Positions 8,540 through 17,586 of a stretch of 64,000 nucleotides of DNA are shown in pieces. Within the stretch, counting starts at the first letter, position 1. Each line of letters opens with the position of its first letter. Made by a program: the position numbers and the translations under genes. The DNA is taken from NCBI GenBank assembly GCA_023665475.1, contig JAMPEB010000009.1:40181-104180 (forward strand). Direction: 5' to 3'. The notes below the pieces were generated by a model. That model had not been told where the DNA came from and did no database searches. It worked only from the letters and a program-made list of their open reading frames with translations. This stretch comes from Lachnoclostridium sp. (GTDB lineage: Bacteria > Bacillota > Clostridia > Lachnospirales > Lachnospiraceae).

Positions 8540-8962
8540 ATGATGAAGAATGTATATCCCGTATTTTTTACAATTACAGATACTATTATTTTAGTAGAGG
8601 TTCCTGATCTGGAAATTTTAACAGAAGGAAATGATATGGTAAATGCGCTTGAGATGGCTAGAGATGCGATAGAATTAAAATGTGTGTCTATGGAAGATGA
8701 TGGAATAGAAATTCCTTTGCCATCGGAAATAGGCTCATTAGATGTAAATAGCGGAGCATTTGCAGAAGAAGGAACTACGCTTGTCTCTTTGGTTGATATT
8801 GACTCGGGAGAATATAGAAGAAAAATTGATACAAAAGCAGTGAGAAAAAATGTTACAATTCCAAGTTGGCTGAATTATGAGGCTGAACAAGCTGGGATTA
8901 ATGTGTCAAGAGTATTACAGGAAGCGTTGATGGATGTACTTAATGTACAACGAAATTTCTAA
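8540..8962 (+). CDS. hicB: HicB-type antitoxin
   Basis: This roughly 140-residue protein has the two-domain HicB layout. The N-terminal RNase H-like domain (YPVFFTITDTIILVEVPDL, then EMARDAI) binds the toxin. The C-terminal ribbon-helix-helix (KNVTIPSWLNYEAEQAGIN followed by VSRVLQEALMDVL) should bind DNA. Three adjacent ATG codons follow GGAG; I chose the middle one at 8540. A TTG at 8510 extends the frame but lacks a ribosome binding site. Together with hicA it forms a type II toxin-antitoxin pair, probably autoregulated. Confidence 0.88.
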   Translation: MMKNVYPVFFTITDTIILVEVPDLEILTEGNDMVNALEMARDAIELKCVSMEDDGIEIPLPSEIGSLDVNSGAFAEEGTTLVSLVDIDSGEYRRKIDTKAVRKNVTIPSWLNYEAEQAGINVSRVLQEALMDVLNVQRNF

Positions 8963-9048
8963 ATAAAATTAAATAAGATTTATAATCAGTTAGAAGGCAT
9001 TGGCGGGAAAATCGTTAGTGCCTTTTATAGTGGTTATAAATCTTAAGC

Positions 9049-9264
9049 AATCCTTATTGCATATCCCCGTTTCAATAGCAAGACGGTCTGATAAATCCAT
9101 TTGTCCCCCATTCTTTTTATAATTGGTCATATCTGCTCCTTCCAGCAGATAGTGAGCGATATAACCACTATATCATTTCCGCCGGAAAAGTCCATTGCAA
9201 AAGTAACTTAGACCTTTTTAGCCATTTTCAGTTGTCAAAGTACAGGTTTAATTTTTCATTCTAG
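9049..9264 (-). mobile_element. remnant of a second IS30 copy (transposase start and right end)
   Basis: About 215 bases repeat 7765-7973 almost exactly, covering the first codons of the transposase, its upstream region and the element's right end. An extra C among the early codons shifts the frame, and everything after about codon 20 is missing, so the copy is dead. It has the same orientation as the complete element, so hicAB lies between two direct copies of the right end. The flanks 8963-9048 and 9265-9377 show no gene. Confidence 0.8.
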
Positions 9265-9377
9265 CATTTTAGTATAAACATTTTAGCATTTTTAAGATGT
9301 GCTATCGTTATTTTTTGCACCCAAAGAATTATAATCTTTTTTCTAGTTCAATAAATAGATTTTATGAAACTTACTAT

Positions 9378-10001
9378 TCATAAATTTTCTATCAAATCGT
9401 CTACCAATTTTTCTAGTTTTTTTTGGTCTTCTATTTCTTTCTCCTGTTTTTCAACATAATCTTTTAGTTTAGTGGCAATGCTATCAATTTTTTCTACATC
9501 AGCCAATTCAGGTTGAGCGTCTCCATAAGCTAATGCCGTATGCGATGAATAAAAGCCTTGTGCTGGGTCGGCATATTCATCTAAAATTTCTGCATCTTCT
9601 TTTGACAATATCTCCAAGTTTGAAGGGGCTTTCCTAATAACATCAAAAGAATGTGATTTTAAAACTGTTTCTTTTTGAGATTTTTTCTTTCTTTTAGAAC
9701 TTTTATTATTGTTTTCATACTGGCAATTCTCTTCACCATGCATTATAGCATTAGCTTTAGCATATTTTTCAGCACTGTCAATCAAATCCCTTGCCGCTAA
9801 CTTCATATCTTCCTCTTTTTCTTTTTGCTTCGCATCTTCTTTGATTTTTTTGGCCCTTTCTAAATACTCTTTCCCGCGTTTATTATCTAAATCAGCGTTT
9901 TTCTTTGTATTTCTATATTTTTTGCTATTTATATTTTTTATTTGTTGTTCTTCTTTTGTGTCATTTGGTTCCTGTATTATAACTATTGGTATCCTATTCA
10001 T
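9378..10001 (-). CDS. hypothetical charged coiled-coil protein
   Basis: This 207-residue protein is rich in Lys, Glu, Asp and Asn and strongly helical. Residues about 30-75 and 165-207 look like coiled coils (ERAKKIKEDAKQKEKEEDM; KDYVEKQEKEIEDQKKLEKL). There is no signal peptide, membrane segment or familiar motif. A moderate AGAGGG site precedes the ATG. The base composition is clearly more AT-rich than the housekeeping genes nearby, suggesting recent acquisition. Two small frames lie upstream on the same strand and could share a transcript. The function is unknown; a partner or chaperone role for those small proteins is only a guess. Confidence 0.6.
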   Translation of the reverse strand: MNRIPIVIIQEPNDTKEEQQIKNINSKKYRNTKKNADLDNKRGKEYLERAKKIKEDAKQKEKEEDMKLAARDLIDSAEKYAKANAIMHGEENCQYENNNKSSKRKKKSQKETVLKSHSFDVIRKAPSNLEILSKEDAEILDEYADPAQGFYSSHTALAYGDAQPELADVEKIDSIATKLKDYVEKQEKEIEDQKKLEKLVDDLIENL

Positions 10002-10104
10002 TAAAAATCCAACCCTCTTTCTTAAAAAAACAGAAAATTACAGAATCATTTATCTGGTGCCTCTCTAATTAATATGTTACTTTGGTATAATTTAGCTTCA
10101 TTAT

Positions 10105-10248
10105 TTAAGTCATAATATTATACATAGCACCACCTGTAACTGGAGCAAGAGCGGCTCCCAAAATAGAGGCAGCGCTTGCTACACCTTTTATCGTTTTTTC
10201 TGCAACACTTTCCCTGTCACAATTAATGATATTTTCATTATTATACAT
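10105..10248 (-). CDS. small Gly/Ala-rich peptide (47 residues)
   Basis: The peptide begins MYNNENIINCDRESVAEK and continues into a hydrophobic Gly/Ala-rich tail (GVASAASILGAALAPVTGG). A polar leader-like half followed by an amphipathic or membrane-active half recalls bacteriocin-like or small toxic peptides, but no leader motif (such as a double glycine at a processing point) is clear. There is no independent ribosome binding site. The ATG follows the stop of the 78-codon frame as TAAGATG, so translational reinitiation is the likely way to express it. Confidence 0.4.
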   Translation of the reverse strand: MYNNENIINCDRESVAEKTIKGVASAASILGAALAPVTGGAMYNIMT

Positions 10249-10249
10249 C

Positions 10250-10486
10250 TTAAGCATTTATAATTCTACTCTTATTTAAAAATAGATAGCATAAATTTAT
10301 TGTAGGAATAAAACAGACAGAGATGCCCCCGATCTGGTCAGAATTGTTGACTGTCTTCACTATAGCTGATTTTTCTTTCTCCTTCAAGCCCCGAATTTGA
10401 TTCTTTAATGTGGCCTTTCCGATAGCTACTGCCGCTGCTATCGCGGAAACCACATTGCCACATTTGAGCTTTTCAGACAATCCCAT
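10250..10486 (-). CDS. possible small protein upstream of the 47-residue peptide
   Basis: This 78-residue frame starts MGLSEKLKCGNVVSAIAAAVAIGK, passes through a charged segment (RGLKEKEKSAIVKTV) and ends hydrophobic. No good ribosome binding site is visible, and the open frame continues about 20 codons upstream without a better ATG, so it could be the broken end of a larger gene. The Gly/Ala-rich helix resembles that of the next frame in style, not in sequence. Keep as tentative. Confidence 0.3.
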   Translation of the reverse strand: MGLSEKLKCGNVVSAIAAAVAIGKATLKNQIRGLKEKEKSAIVKTVNNSDQIGGISVCFIPTINLCYLFLNKSRIINA

Positions 10487-10550
10487 TGCAAACTTATTAA
10501 TGATAATGGATATTCTAACGCGAAATGCCTTTTATTCAATAATACAATTT

Positions 10551-11528
10551 TCAATCTTCTTTCTTTTTCTTGTTTAACTCGTCCAATAATTTACAGTTTT
10601 CCATATATTCTATTTGCAATGTTTTTAAATTAAATGACCTTGCAAGGAATACCGCTAAAGAATTTTGCGAATTGATAAAGTACCTCCAAAGTTTTCTTGT
10701 CCCATAGCCTATCAGAAATAGGGATATCACCAGTGTCGCAAAGGATGCCAGCTTAACAAACAGAGGCACCCCGATTATGAGGCAAACTGCACCAATGCAG
10801 CCTCCTATTCTGTATTCTTTCTTTAATTCCTCACACAGACTGATGCGTCTCTCCACAAGTACTATTTCATAAGAAATATCCACATAGGGAGTGTCCATAT
10901 AGCAAGAACTTCTTGGGGAATCTTTATCCCCATATACTCCTTGGGACATTTCAACTCTCCCCTTAAACCAATAGAAAAGAAAAGATATTACCATCCCCGT
11001 CAAACATACTTTTAACCAAAACATTTCTGTGTTTAAGTTTCTTTGGAAAATAACATAATCTGTAATTACTTTATTGTGATCAAAACCTAACATCTCGTCG
11101 GTATAGTCAGCCGGAATGTCATTCCTCTCTATCCGCCCGGTAAACGGCACATTCACATGAAACCCATCCGGCGTCTTCCACAAAAGTGCAAGGGATTTCT
11201 CATCTTTAATCCATATCCTGATATACTGCTCCTCATTGAAGGGAATGAGATACCCGATGTATTCCATTCTCCCCCATATGTCAAGGCGGTTTCCGAAATA
11301 ACTATCACCTTCCCTTGTCGTTCTCTTATCAAGAGGACTTACTACATAGGATGTAATGGTTCCGGATACATATTTACCCGGCTTAAGACTGCCTTCCGAA
11401 AAAGAGGAAATTGGCTGCGGATGATAATATGCATAAATTCCTACGATACATGCCATCATTCCACATATATTCAGAAAGAAAATAAACAGACAAATAATTG
11501 TTGTGTGGGAAATATGTACTTTCTTCAT
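10551..11528 (-). CDS. hypothetical membrane protein
   Basis: This 325-residue protein has a membrane segment at the N-terminus (TIICLFIFFLNICGMMACIVG), an external domain of about 130 residues (GKYVSGTITSYVV...YIRIWIKDEKSLALLW), a second segment near 165-185, and a hydrophobic pair near 245-290, ending in a Lys-rich cytosolic tail (DELNKKKKED). GAGGAGG lies four bases before the ATG. I recognise no catalytic motif. Similar uncharacterised proteins occur in Lachnospiraceae. It is preceded by a separate intergenic space and ends near the small orphan frames. Confidence 0.65.
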   Translation of the reverse strand: MKKVHISHTTIICLFIFFLNICGMMACIVGIYAYYHPQPISSFSEGSLKPGKYVSGTITSYVVSPLDKRTTREGDSYFGNRLDIWGRMEYIGYLIPFNEEQYIRIWIKDEKSLALLWKTPDGFHVNVPFTGRIERNDIPADYTDEMLGFDHNKVITDYVIFQRNLNTEMFWLKVCLTGMVISFLFYWFKGRVEMSQGVYGDKDSPRSSCYMDTPYVDISYEIVLVERRISLCEELKKEYRIGGCIGAVCLIIGVPLFVKLASFATLVISLFLIGYGTRKLWRYFINSQNSLAVFLARSFNLKTLQIEYMENCKLLDELNKKKKED

Positions 11529-11710
11529 CCTGCCTCCTCAACATTTTTCTGCCCTTTGAAAAACGCATCGGCTTTTATACTCTGATACTCATAGACATCT
11601 CCAATCACATATGCGACAATAGTATTTATAAATGATAGCAATTATTTAATCAATAGCTCCTGAACGATGTACACTTTTTACAATCGGGCAAATCTTACTT
11701 GACAGGCTCC

Positions 11711-13435
11711 CTATTCTATCTTAAATTTCTTTACTTCATTCTCCATCTGGTTCGCCACTTCTTTATTTACTTCCGCCTTTGATTCAATGCTGTTGATGCT
11801 TTCGGACAAGTCCGCGATGGCTCCGGATACATTGCAGATTCCCTGTGCGCTCTCCTCCGCCGCAATGTTGATTGCCTGCAGGGTTTCCTTGATGGTATCC
11901 ATATTTTCTTCCATTTGTTCCGCTTCCTTGGCAAAATGATCCATGCTCTTATAAATATTTTCCGCATCCTTATAATATTCTTCACTGGCAGCAAAAAGTC
12001 TGCGGTAACCTTCCATTGCGGTTTTTTCCATGAAGTGCACCATTCGGTCTGCTTCCTGCGCCAATCCTTCTACCGAGGAAACCACGCCGTTGCTGACCTG
12101 TGCAATCTTCTCGGCTGCCGATGCGGAATCGGTTGCAAGCTTGCCTATCTCGGATGCCACCACGGCAAATCCCCGTCCCACTTCTCCTGCTCTGGCGGCT
12201 TCAATGCTGGCATTTAGTGCCAGCAGATTCGTCTGCTCGGTGATTGCAATGATATTCTCGGTGAGGACATTGATTTCCGCCACGGTTTTGGAATCTTCGA
12301 TTTTTTGATTGACGGAATCCGTAATCTCTTTTGTGAGAGCGGCGGCATTTTTCTGTTCGCTCTCTGCGGTTTCGTGGATGCCCTGCGCTCTTTTTCTGAT
12401 AGTTTCCGCAAATTCGCTGCCCTGCTCCGCCGTAATCAAAATACTGCTGGTCCTGTTGTAGGCATTCACAATGGACTCATTCACCTGATTTAAGGATGCC
12501 GATGTCTCCTGCATGGCGGCGCTCATCTCTTCCATCGTAGAGGAAATATTGAAGATGTTTCCTCCCGTGCTGGAGATATTGTCCGCCACGGACTCACAGG
12601 ACTCATTTAACTGTACCGAGTTATGTGAAATATTTTTCATAATCCCACAGATATACGCCAACAACTCATTAACATTTTCCGCCATCAGCTCTGTTTCATC
12701 CCCGGTGGTAATCTGCAGCTTCTGGGTCAAATCCCCTTCGCTGTGTACCAAATCATAAATCTTTTCATTGACTGTCCGCAGACTTTTGGTGATGCTGCGG
12801 ATTACCAGCCACAAAAGAACCAAAGATACTACAATGCCGCTCCCGCCAATCTGAAATATGCGCATCTTAATTCCGTTCAGCCTTGACGCCACATTGGAAG
12901 CATCATAATCGCTTCCCAGAACAGCGACTACTTTCCCGCTGCCATCCGTAATCGGCAGATATGCCGTAATCAACACTCCGTCATCCGTATAATCCAGATA
13001 ATCCTGAACATATGCCTGCCCTTCAAACACAGGTTTTAACTCTTCATAAGAGCTGGCAAACTCATTGCCGATGTTCTGCTTATCTTCGCTTTCATCCACA
13101 TCAATGCCATAATACACCTTCTGCCCGTCCGTACTCAAGGTATACAAAAAGGCTACCCCGCAGGTTTCTTTCGCCTGCTTTAATGCTTGTAAATTTGTTA
13201 AATAAGCTTCCGTGTTTTCATCCCCCGTCTGCAGGGAAGCAATCGCCTCACCGTCAATCTGACCCACGGCTATCCTCGCTGCCACTTCCGCCTGTTCCAC
13301 AGCCATGCCTATCATATCCTCCTGCATGCGCAGATAGAAATTAGTTCCCATCAGCAATACAAGCGCTATGGTGACAATGCATGTTACCAATAAAATCTTC
13401 GTTTGTATGCTTAACCTTCTCGTTTTCTTTTTCAT
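11711..13435 (-). CDS. methyl-accepting chemotaxis protein
   Basis: This 574-residue chemoreceptor has TM1 near 15-35, a periplasmic-type sensor of about 160 residues that looks like a single Cache domain ([45 protein letters not shown]), TM2 near 195-215, a HAMP region, and a long cytoplasmic hairpin. The hairpin tip [23 protein letters not shown], near residue 400, contacts CheA and CheW. No CheR-binding pentapeptide ends the protein. The ligand is unknown. With the YjfB gene at the left edge, it suggests a motile host. A perfect 19-base palindrome lies just upstream. Confidence 0.93.
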   Translation of the reverse strand: MKKKTRRLSIQTKILLVTCIVTIALVLLMGTNFYLRMQEDMIGMAVEQAEVAARIAVGQIDGEAIASLQTGDENTEAYLTNLQALKQAKETCGVAFLYTLSTDGQKVYYGIDVDESEDKQNIGNEFASSYEELKPVFEGQAYVQDYLDYTDDGVLITAYLPITDGSGKVVAVLGSDYDASNVASRLNGIKMRIFQIGGSGIVVSLVLLWLVIRSITKSLRTVNEKIYDLVHSEGDLTQKLQITTGDETELMAENVNELLAYICGIMKNISHNSVQLNESCESVADNISSTGGNIFNISSTMEEMSAAMQETSASLNQVNESIVNAYNRTSSILITAEQGSEFAETIRKRAQGIHETAESEQKNAAALTKEITDSVNQKIEDSKTVAEINVLTENIIAITEQTNLLALNASIEAARAGEVGRGFAVVASEIGKLATDSASAAEKIAQVSNGVVSSVEGLAQEADRMVHFMEKTAMEGYRRLFAASEEYYKDAENIYKSMDHFAKEAEQMEENMDTIKETLQAINIAAEESAQGICNVSGAIADLSESINSIESKAEVNKEVANQMENEVKKFKIE

Positions 13436-13452
13436 TTATATGCCCTCGATTC

Positions 13453-13471
13453 TTATGACAAGTTGTCATAA
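13453..13471. promoter_or_regulatory. perfect 19-base palindrome upstream of the chemoreceptor
   Basis: TTATGACAA, one central base, and TTGTCATAA form a perfect dyad 18 bases before the chemoreceptor ATG. It has no T-run and no loop, so it is more likely a protein-binding operator than a terminator. The regulator is not identifiable from this window. Confidence 0.5.
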
Positions 13472-13537
13472 ATCCATCATAACACACTTTTTTGTAATAT
13501 TAAATATTTTTTTCTGAACATGGAAAGAAACAGAAAA

Positions 13538-13567
13538 AAAGTTCCACAGCAACGACTGTGAAACTTT
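13538..13567 (-). terminator. terminator of the tRNA-Gln transcript
   Basis: AAAGTTTCACAG pairs with CTGTGGAACTTT with one mismatch and a six-base loop, followed on the minus strand by a run of seven T. This is a textbook intrinsic terminator about 25 bases after the tRNA 3' end. Confidence 0.8.
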
Positions 13568-13591
13568 TATTACAGGGCAAGCCTTTTATAG

Positions 13592-13663
13592 CAGGGCTAC
13601 AAGGATTCGAACCTTGAAATGACGGAGTCAGAGTCCGTTGCCTTACCGTTTGGCGATAGCCCT
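13592..13663 (-). tRNA. tRNA-Gln (anticodon CUG)
   Basis: A full cloverleaf can be drawn. The seven-pair acceptor AGGGCTA/TAGCCCT is followed by a D arm GCC...GGC, an anticodon stem ACGGA/TCCGT with loop CTCTGAC (anticodon CTG, reading CAG codons), and a T arm CAAGG-TTCGAAT-CCTTG. The discriminator base is G and CCA is not encoded. The minor CUG isoacceptor accompanies the usual UUG tRNA in many Firmicutes. It has its own promoter and terminator, and lies 72 bases beyond the end of glnN. Confidence 0.93.
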
Positions 13664-13680
13664 TTGCGCTTACTTGAGAT

Positions 13681-13709
13681 ATTATACATGAAGTATATCC
13701 ATTTTGCAA
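13681..13709 (-). promoter_or_regulatory. promoter of tRNA-Gln
   Basis: TTGCAA (13704-13709) and TATAAT (13681-13686) with a 17-base spacer lie immediately upstream of the tRNA 5' end on the minus strand, so the tRNA need not depend on read-through from glnN. Confidence 0.7.
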
Positions 13710-13734
13710 TACCTAATTCCAAAAAAATTAGTTT

Positions 13735-15855
13735 CTATACTTCAAAAATCAAATCCCCGTAAGAAGGAATCGGCCATACATCCTTGGCTACCAGCATCTC
13801 AAGGGCATCCACCTGTTCCCTCAACTCATCCATAGAAGTGTGAACTTCCTCCTTAAAGAAAAACGCCAGCTCTTTCTGACCTTTCACAGCGCCGATATCT
13901 CCCGCCTGTTCCACCTTGCTCTCCAGCGCAATCAAAGCCTGTTTTGCCGCCTTCAGTTTCGTACAGATTTCCGAAAGCTCACCGGCAGACACGGAAGCGT
14001 CCGCCCCGGCGCTCTTTACGGCCACCACCGTTTCCGCCAAAGACTTGGTATACTTCATCACGGCGGGAAGAATCTGCTTTCTTGCCATGTCAATCATGGT
14101 CAAAGCCTCAATGTTAATGGTCTTTGCATAAGTTTCATAGAGGATTTCCTCTCTGGATTCCAACTCCGCCCTTGTGAAAATGCCAAATTTTTCAAATAAC
14201 TTGATAGCCTTATCCGTGGTCAGTGTAGAAGACGCCTCCACCATGGACTTAATATTGGGCAGTCCTCTTCTCTTTGCTTCCGCCACCCACTCGTCGGAGT
14301 ATCCGTTTCCGTTAAAAATAATTCTCTGATGCTCCGTGAGATACTTCTTAATCAAATCATGTACCGCTATGTCAAAATTTTCCGCCTGTTCCAATTCGTC
14401 AGCCGCTTCGCAGAAAGCTTCCGCCACAATGGCGTTCAGTGTGGTATTGGGACTTGCAATGGAATCTGCGCTTCCCACCATGCGGAACTCAAACTTATTG
14501 CCGGTAAAAGCAAAAGGCGAGGTTCTGTTTCGGTCCGTCGCATCCTTATCCAAATCCGGCAAAGTTGACACGCCTGTCACTAATTTGCCTCCCTGAAGAG
14601 AATGGTCAGCCATGCCGGTTTCTACCAGTTGCCTTACCACATCTTCCAACTGCTCCCCGAGAAATACGGAAATAATTGCCGGCGGAGCCTCATTTGCTCC
14701 CAATCTGTGGTCGTTTCCCACATCGGAAGCGCTCTGGCGCAGTAAATCCGCATGGGTATCCACTGCCTTTAAGATGCAGGCAAGCACCAGAAGGAACTGA
14801 ATATTTTCATTAGGGGTATCGCCGGGGTCCAACAAATTGACACCATTGTCAGTTCCCAGCGACCAATTATTATGTTTACCGGAACCGTTTACGCCTGCAA
14901 AAGGCTTCTCATGGAGCAGACAGGTCATGCCATGGCGCCCCGCTACTTTCTTCATGGTCTCCATCACCAACTGGTTGTGGTCCACAGCGATATTTGCCGT
15001 CTCATAAATAGGCGCAAGCTCATGCTGGGCAGGAGCAACTTCATTATGCTGCGTCTTGGCGGTAACACCCAGCTTCCACAGCTCCAGATTCAAATCCTTC
15101 ATGAAAGCCCCCACTCTCTCTCGAATGGTTCCGAAGTAGTGGTCTTCCAGTTCCTGTCCCTTGGGGGCGGGAGCCCCGAACAGAGTGCGTCCCGCAAAAA
15201 TCAAGTCCTCACGCTGCAAATATTTCTCTCTGTCAATCAAAAAGTATTCCTGCTCCGGTCCCACGCTGGGCACTACCTTGGTCGCCTGCGTATTGCCGAA
15301 AAGCCTCACAATGCGCAGCGCCTGTTGGCTGATTGCCTCCATGGAACGAAGCAGGGGCGTCTTTTTATCCAACGCCTCGCCCTTATAGGAGCAAAACGCC
15401 GTAGGAATGCAAAGGATAACCCCCGTCGCATCCTCCTTCAAAAACGCGGGAGAAGTCATATCCCAAGCAGTATAACCTCTTGCCTCAAAGGTTGCCCGAA
15501 GTCCGCCGGAAGGAAAAGACGAGGCATCCGGTTCTCCCTTTATCAGCTCTTTTCCGGAAAATTCCATCAGCATCCTGCCTTCGTTATCAGGATGGGTGAC
15601 AAAAGCGTCATGTTTTTCCGCCGTAATGCCGGTCAGAGGCTGGAACCAATGGGTATAATGGGTTGCCCCATTTTCTACCGCCCAGTCCTTCATAGCCTTT
15701 GCCACCACATCCGCAGTGGAAAGCGACAGTTCGCCTCCCTGTTCCATCACTTTGACGACTTCTTTGTACACGCTTCTTGACAGTCTTTCTTTCATCTTGC
15801 CAAGGGTAAATACCTTGCTGGCAAAAATCTCTTCTACATTTAACGCTTTGTTCAT
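13735..15855 (-). CDS. glnN: type III glutamine synthetase
   Basis: The product is about 706 residues, the length of GSIII enzymes, which make glutamine from glutamate, ammonia and ATP as large dodecamers. GSIII signatures include [12 protein letters not shown] near the N-terminus, [20 protein letters not shown], the metal and substrate motif [23 protein letters not shown] and [13 protein letters not shown]. The frame extends upstream to 15891, but the ATG at 15855 has GGAGG five bases before it. A promoter lies just upstream. Assembly and regulation differ from GSI, and no GlnR-like site was identified. The tRNA-Gln gene follows directly downstream. Confidence 0.95.
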   Translation of the reverse strand: MNKALNVEEIFASKVFTLGKMKERLSRSVYKEVVKVMEQGGELSLSTADVVAKAMKDWAVENGATHYTHWFQPLTGITAEKHDAFVTHPDNEGRMLMEFSGKELIKGEPDASSFPSGGLRATFEARGYTAWDMTSPAFLKEDATGVILCIPTAFCSYKGEALDKKTPLLRSMEAISQQALRIVRLFGNTQATKVVPSVGPEQEYFLIDREKYLQREDLIFAGRTLFGAPAPKGQELEDHYFGTIRERVGAFMKDLNLELWKLGVTAKTQHNEVAPAQHELAPIYETANIAVDHNQLVMETMKKVAGRHGMTCLLHEKPFAGVNGSGKHNNWSLGTDNGVNLLDPGDTPNENIQFLLVLACILKAVDTHADLLRQSASDVGNDHRLGANEAPPAIISVFLGEQLEDVVRQLVETGMADHSLQGGKLVTGVSTLPDLDKDATDRNRTSPFAFTGNKFEFRMVGSADSIASPNTTLNAIVAEAFCEAADELEQAENFDIAVHDLIKKYLTEHQRIIFNGNGYSDEWVAEAKRRGLPNIKSMVEASSTLTTDKAIKLFEKFGIFTRAELESREEILYETYAKTINIEALTMIDMARKQILPAVMKYTKSLAETVVAVKSAGADASVSAGELSEICTKLKAAKQALIALESKVEQAGDIGAVKGQKELAFFFKEEVHTSMDELREQVDALEMLVAKDVWPIPSYGDLIFEV

Positions 15856-15899
15856 TCTAACCTCCATGCCGCGGTTTACTCTTTTCAACATATGTGTAT

Positions 15900-15928
15900 A
15901 TTATAACAGGAAACGAAAAAAAGTCCAA
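15900..15928 (-). promoter_or_regulatory. promoter of glnN
   Basis: TTGGAC (15923-15928) and TATAAT (15900-15905) are separated by 17 bases on the minus strand and would give a leader of about 35-40 bases before the glnN ATG. The leader is too short for a riboswitch. Confidence 0.65.
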
Positions 15929-16057
15929 CTGTTTTTATCCCCCAGAAGCGCCCCTCTTTTGCGGTGCGCAAAGCGGTGCGCTATTGCTATTGACTGCCCT
16001 TTGGGGATATGCTACACTAAACAAAGCAATCTTTTGTGGAGAAAACAGGGAGAATCA

Positions 16058-16462
16058 ATGAAAAAAACGGCTCTTATCCAATTCATAAAATTTGGCATGG
16101 TCGGCGCCATCAACACGATATTGTCCTACCTGATTACTAACGGATGCTACTATATATTTCATCTGCATGAGCAGATATGTAACCTGATTAATTTCGTGAT
16201 TACGGTATTGATTTCTTATCTGTTAAACAGCCGCTTCGTCTTTCGGGAAAAAGAAGAGGATGGTCAGCCTTGGTATAAGGCGCTGGCAAAGGTGTATGCT
16301 TCTTATGCCCTGACAGAACTCCTTCTCATGGGTGTCCTGCTCTATATTGAGGAAAGGCGTCTCGGCATTCCCCATTATATTGCCACCTTCATCAATCTCT
16401 GTGTGACGGTTCCCATTAATTTTATTTTAAATAAATTCTGGGCTTACCGGAACCGAGACTGA
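16058..16462 (+). CDS. GtrA-family membrane protein
   Basis: This 134-residue protein has the four hydrophobic segments of the GtrA/DPMS family (FIKFGMVGAINTILSYLITN; NFVITVLISYLLNSRFVF; a third near 95; TVPINFILNKFWAYR). GtrA proteins are thought to flip polyprenyl-phosphate-linked sugars across the membrane. AGGGAGA precedes the ATG at 16058; the open frame extends far upstream, but only as a shadow of glnN control DNA. It is the first gene of a plus-strand group with a GT2 polyprenyl-sugar synthase and a GT-C type protein. A 170-base gap follows, holding a GGCGTTAACGCC palindrome (16470-16481) and no gene. Confidence 0.88.
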   Translation: MKKTALIQFIKFGMVGAINTILSYLITNGCYYIFHLHEQICNLINFVITVLISYLLNSRFVFREKEEDGQPWYKALAKVYASYALTELLLMGVLLYIEERRLGIPHYIATFINLCVTVPINFILNKFWAYRNRD

Positions 16463-16632
16463 GGTCTAGGGCGTTAACGCCTTGTAAAAACAGGTATCTT
16501 ATGGTAAAATCTTAACTAATATGTCACAAAAATCATGTAACTAATCGGAACCGAAAACGCTTGCGGCCGCAATATCCGTCAGGGAAATAAGGAATCACTA
16601 TTTGTGCCGCCAAAGGCGTATGGAGGATTAAA

Positions 16633-17586
16633 ATGAGCAAATTGTCGATTGTCGTCCCCGTATATTACAACGAGGATACCCTTGAGCTTTTATATGAAGA
16701 TTTAAAGAAAAAGGTGCTGGGAAAGCTGGACGAATATGAGATTGTCTTTGTGGACGACGGCTCCGGAGATAACTCTTTTCAGGTGATGACTTCTCTCAGA
16801 GAGCGGGATTCCCATATCAAATGCGTAAAGCTGTCCCGAAATTTCGGGGAGCACGCCGCATTGCTCGCGGGACTGTCCTCCTGTACCGGCGACTGCGCCA
16901 TAACCAAACAGGCAGACTTACAGGAAGATTCCGGCATCATCCTTGAGATGTATGAGAGCTGGAAACGGGGCAACAAAGTGGTTCTGGCTGTCCGCAAGGA
17001 GCGAAAAGAAAATCCGGTAAAAGTATTTTTTGCCAATCTGTATTATGCCCTGATTCGGAAAATGGTCAATAAAAATATGCCCTCCGGCGGCTGCGACTGT
17101 TATCTGGTGGACCGAAAAGTCATTCAGGTTTTGGAGCTGCTTGACGAGAAAAATTCTTCTTTGACCCTGCAGGTATTGTGGGCGGGCTTTCGCACGGACA
17201 AGATTTATTTTGTCCGGCAGGAGCGTGAAATCGGCAAGTCCCGCTGGACTCTGTCCAAAAAAATAAAGCTGGTATTCGATTCCGTTATGAGTTTCTCCTA
17301 TTTTCCCCTGCGTTTTATGAGCGGTCTGGGAATCGTTTTTAATATCTTGGCGCTGATATTGTTAATCAGTGTTTTTGTGGAAAAAGCCACCATAGGCACC
17401 CCCATCGCAGGCTGGGCGTCTTTGATGTGTGTGATTCTGTGCGCTTCCGGTCTTATTATGTTGATGCTGGGCATATTAGGGGAATACATCTGGAGGACTC
17501 TGGACGCCGCAAGAACGCGCCCTCCCTTTATCATAGACGAGATTTTGGAAAGCCGGGAAGAAAAGGAGAATCATGCTAAAGAGTAA
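16633..17586 (+). CDS. GT2 glycosyltransferase (polyprenyl-phosphate sugar synthase type)
   Basis: This 317-residue enzyme has a GT-A domain (SIVVPVYYNEDTLELLYEDL; EIVFVDDGSGDNS; CVKLSRNFGEHAALLAGL; the acidic metal site around KQADLQED) and two C-terminal membrane segments (GLGIVFNILALILLISVF and ASLMCVILCASGLIMLMLG). This is the GtrB/DPM1/CsbB architecture that loads a sugar from a nucleotide donor onto undecaprenyl phosphate on the cytosolic face. GGAGG lies six bases before the ATG. Its end overlaps the next gene by 14 bases, indicating coupled translation. The sugar is not predictable. Confidence 0.9.
   Translation: MSKLSIVVPVYYNEDTLELLYEDLKKKVLGKLDEYEIVFVDDGSGDNSFQVMTSLRERDSHIKCVKLSRNFGEHAALLAGLSSCTGDCAITKQADLQEDSGIILEMYESWKRGNKVVLAVRKERKENPVKVFFANLYYALIRKMVNKNMPSGGCDCYLVDRKVIQVLELLDEKNSSLTLQVLWAGFRTDKIYFVRQEREIGKSRWTLSKKIKLVFDSVMSFSYFPLRFMSGLGIVFNILALILLISVFVEKATIGTPIAGWASLMCVILCASGLIMLMLGILGEYIWRTLDAARTRPPFIIDEILESREEKENHAKE

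Noticed and set aside
13501..13709. Open frame over the tRNA-Gln gene
   Set aside because: It is a translation of the tRNA, its promoter and its terminator; the cloverleaf is complete.
16463..16632. GGCGTTAACGCC palindrome as a terminator after the GtrA gene
   Set aside because: It has no loop and no T-run, and the co-directional glycosyltransferase genes follow; it may be a binding site at most.
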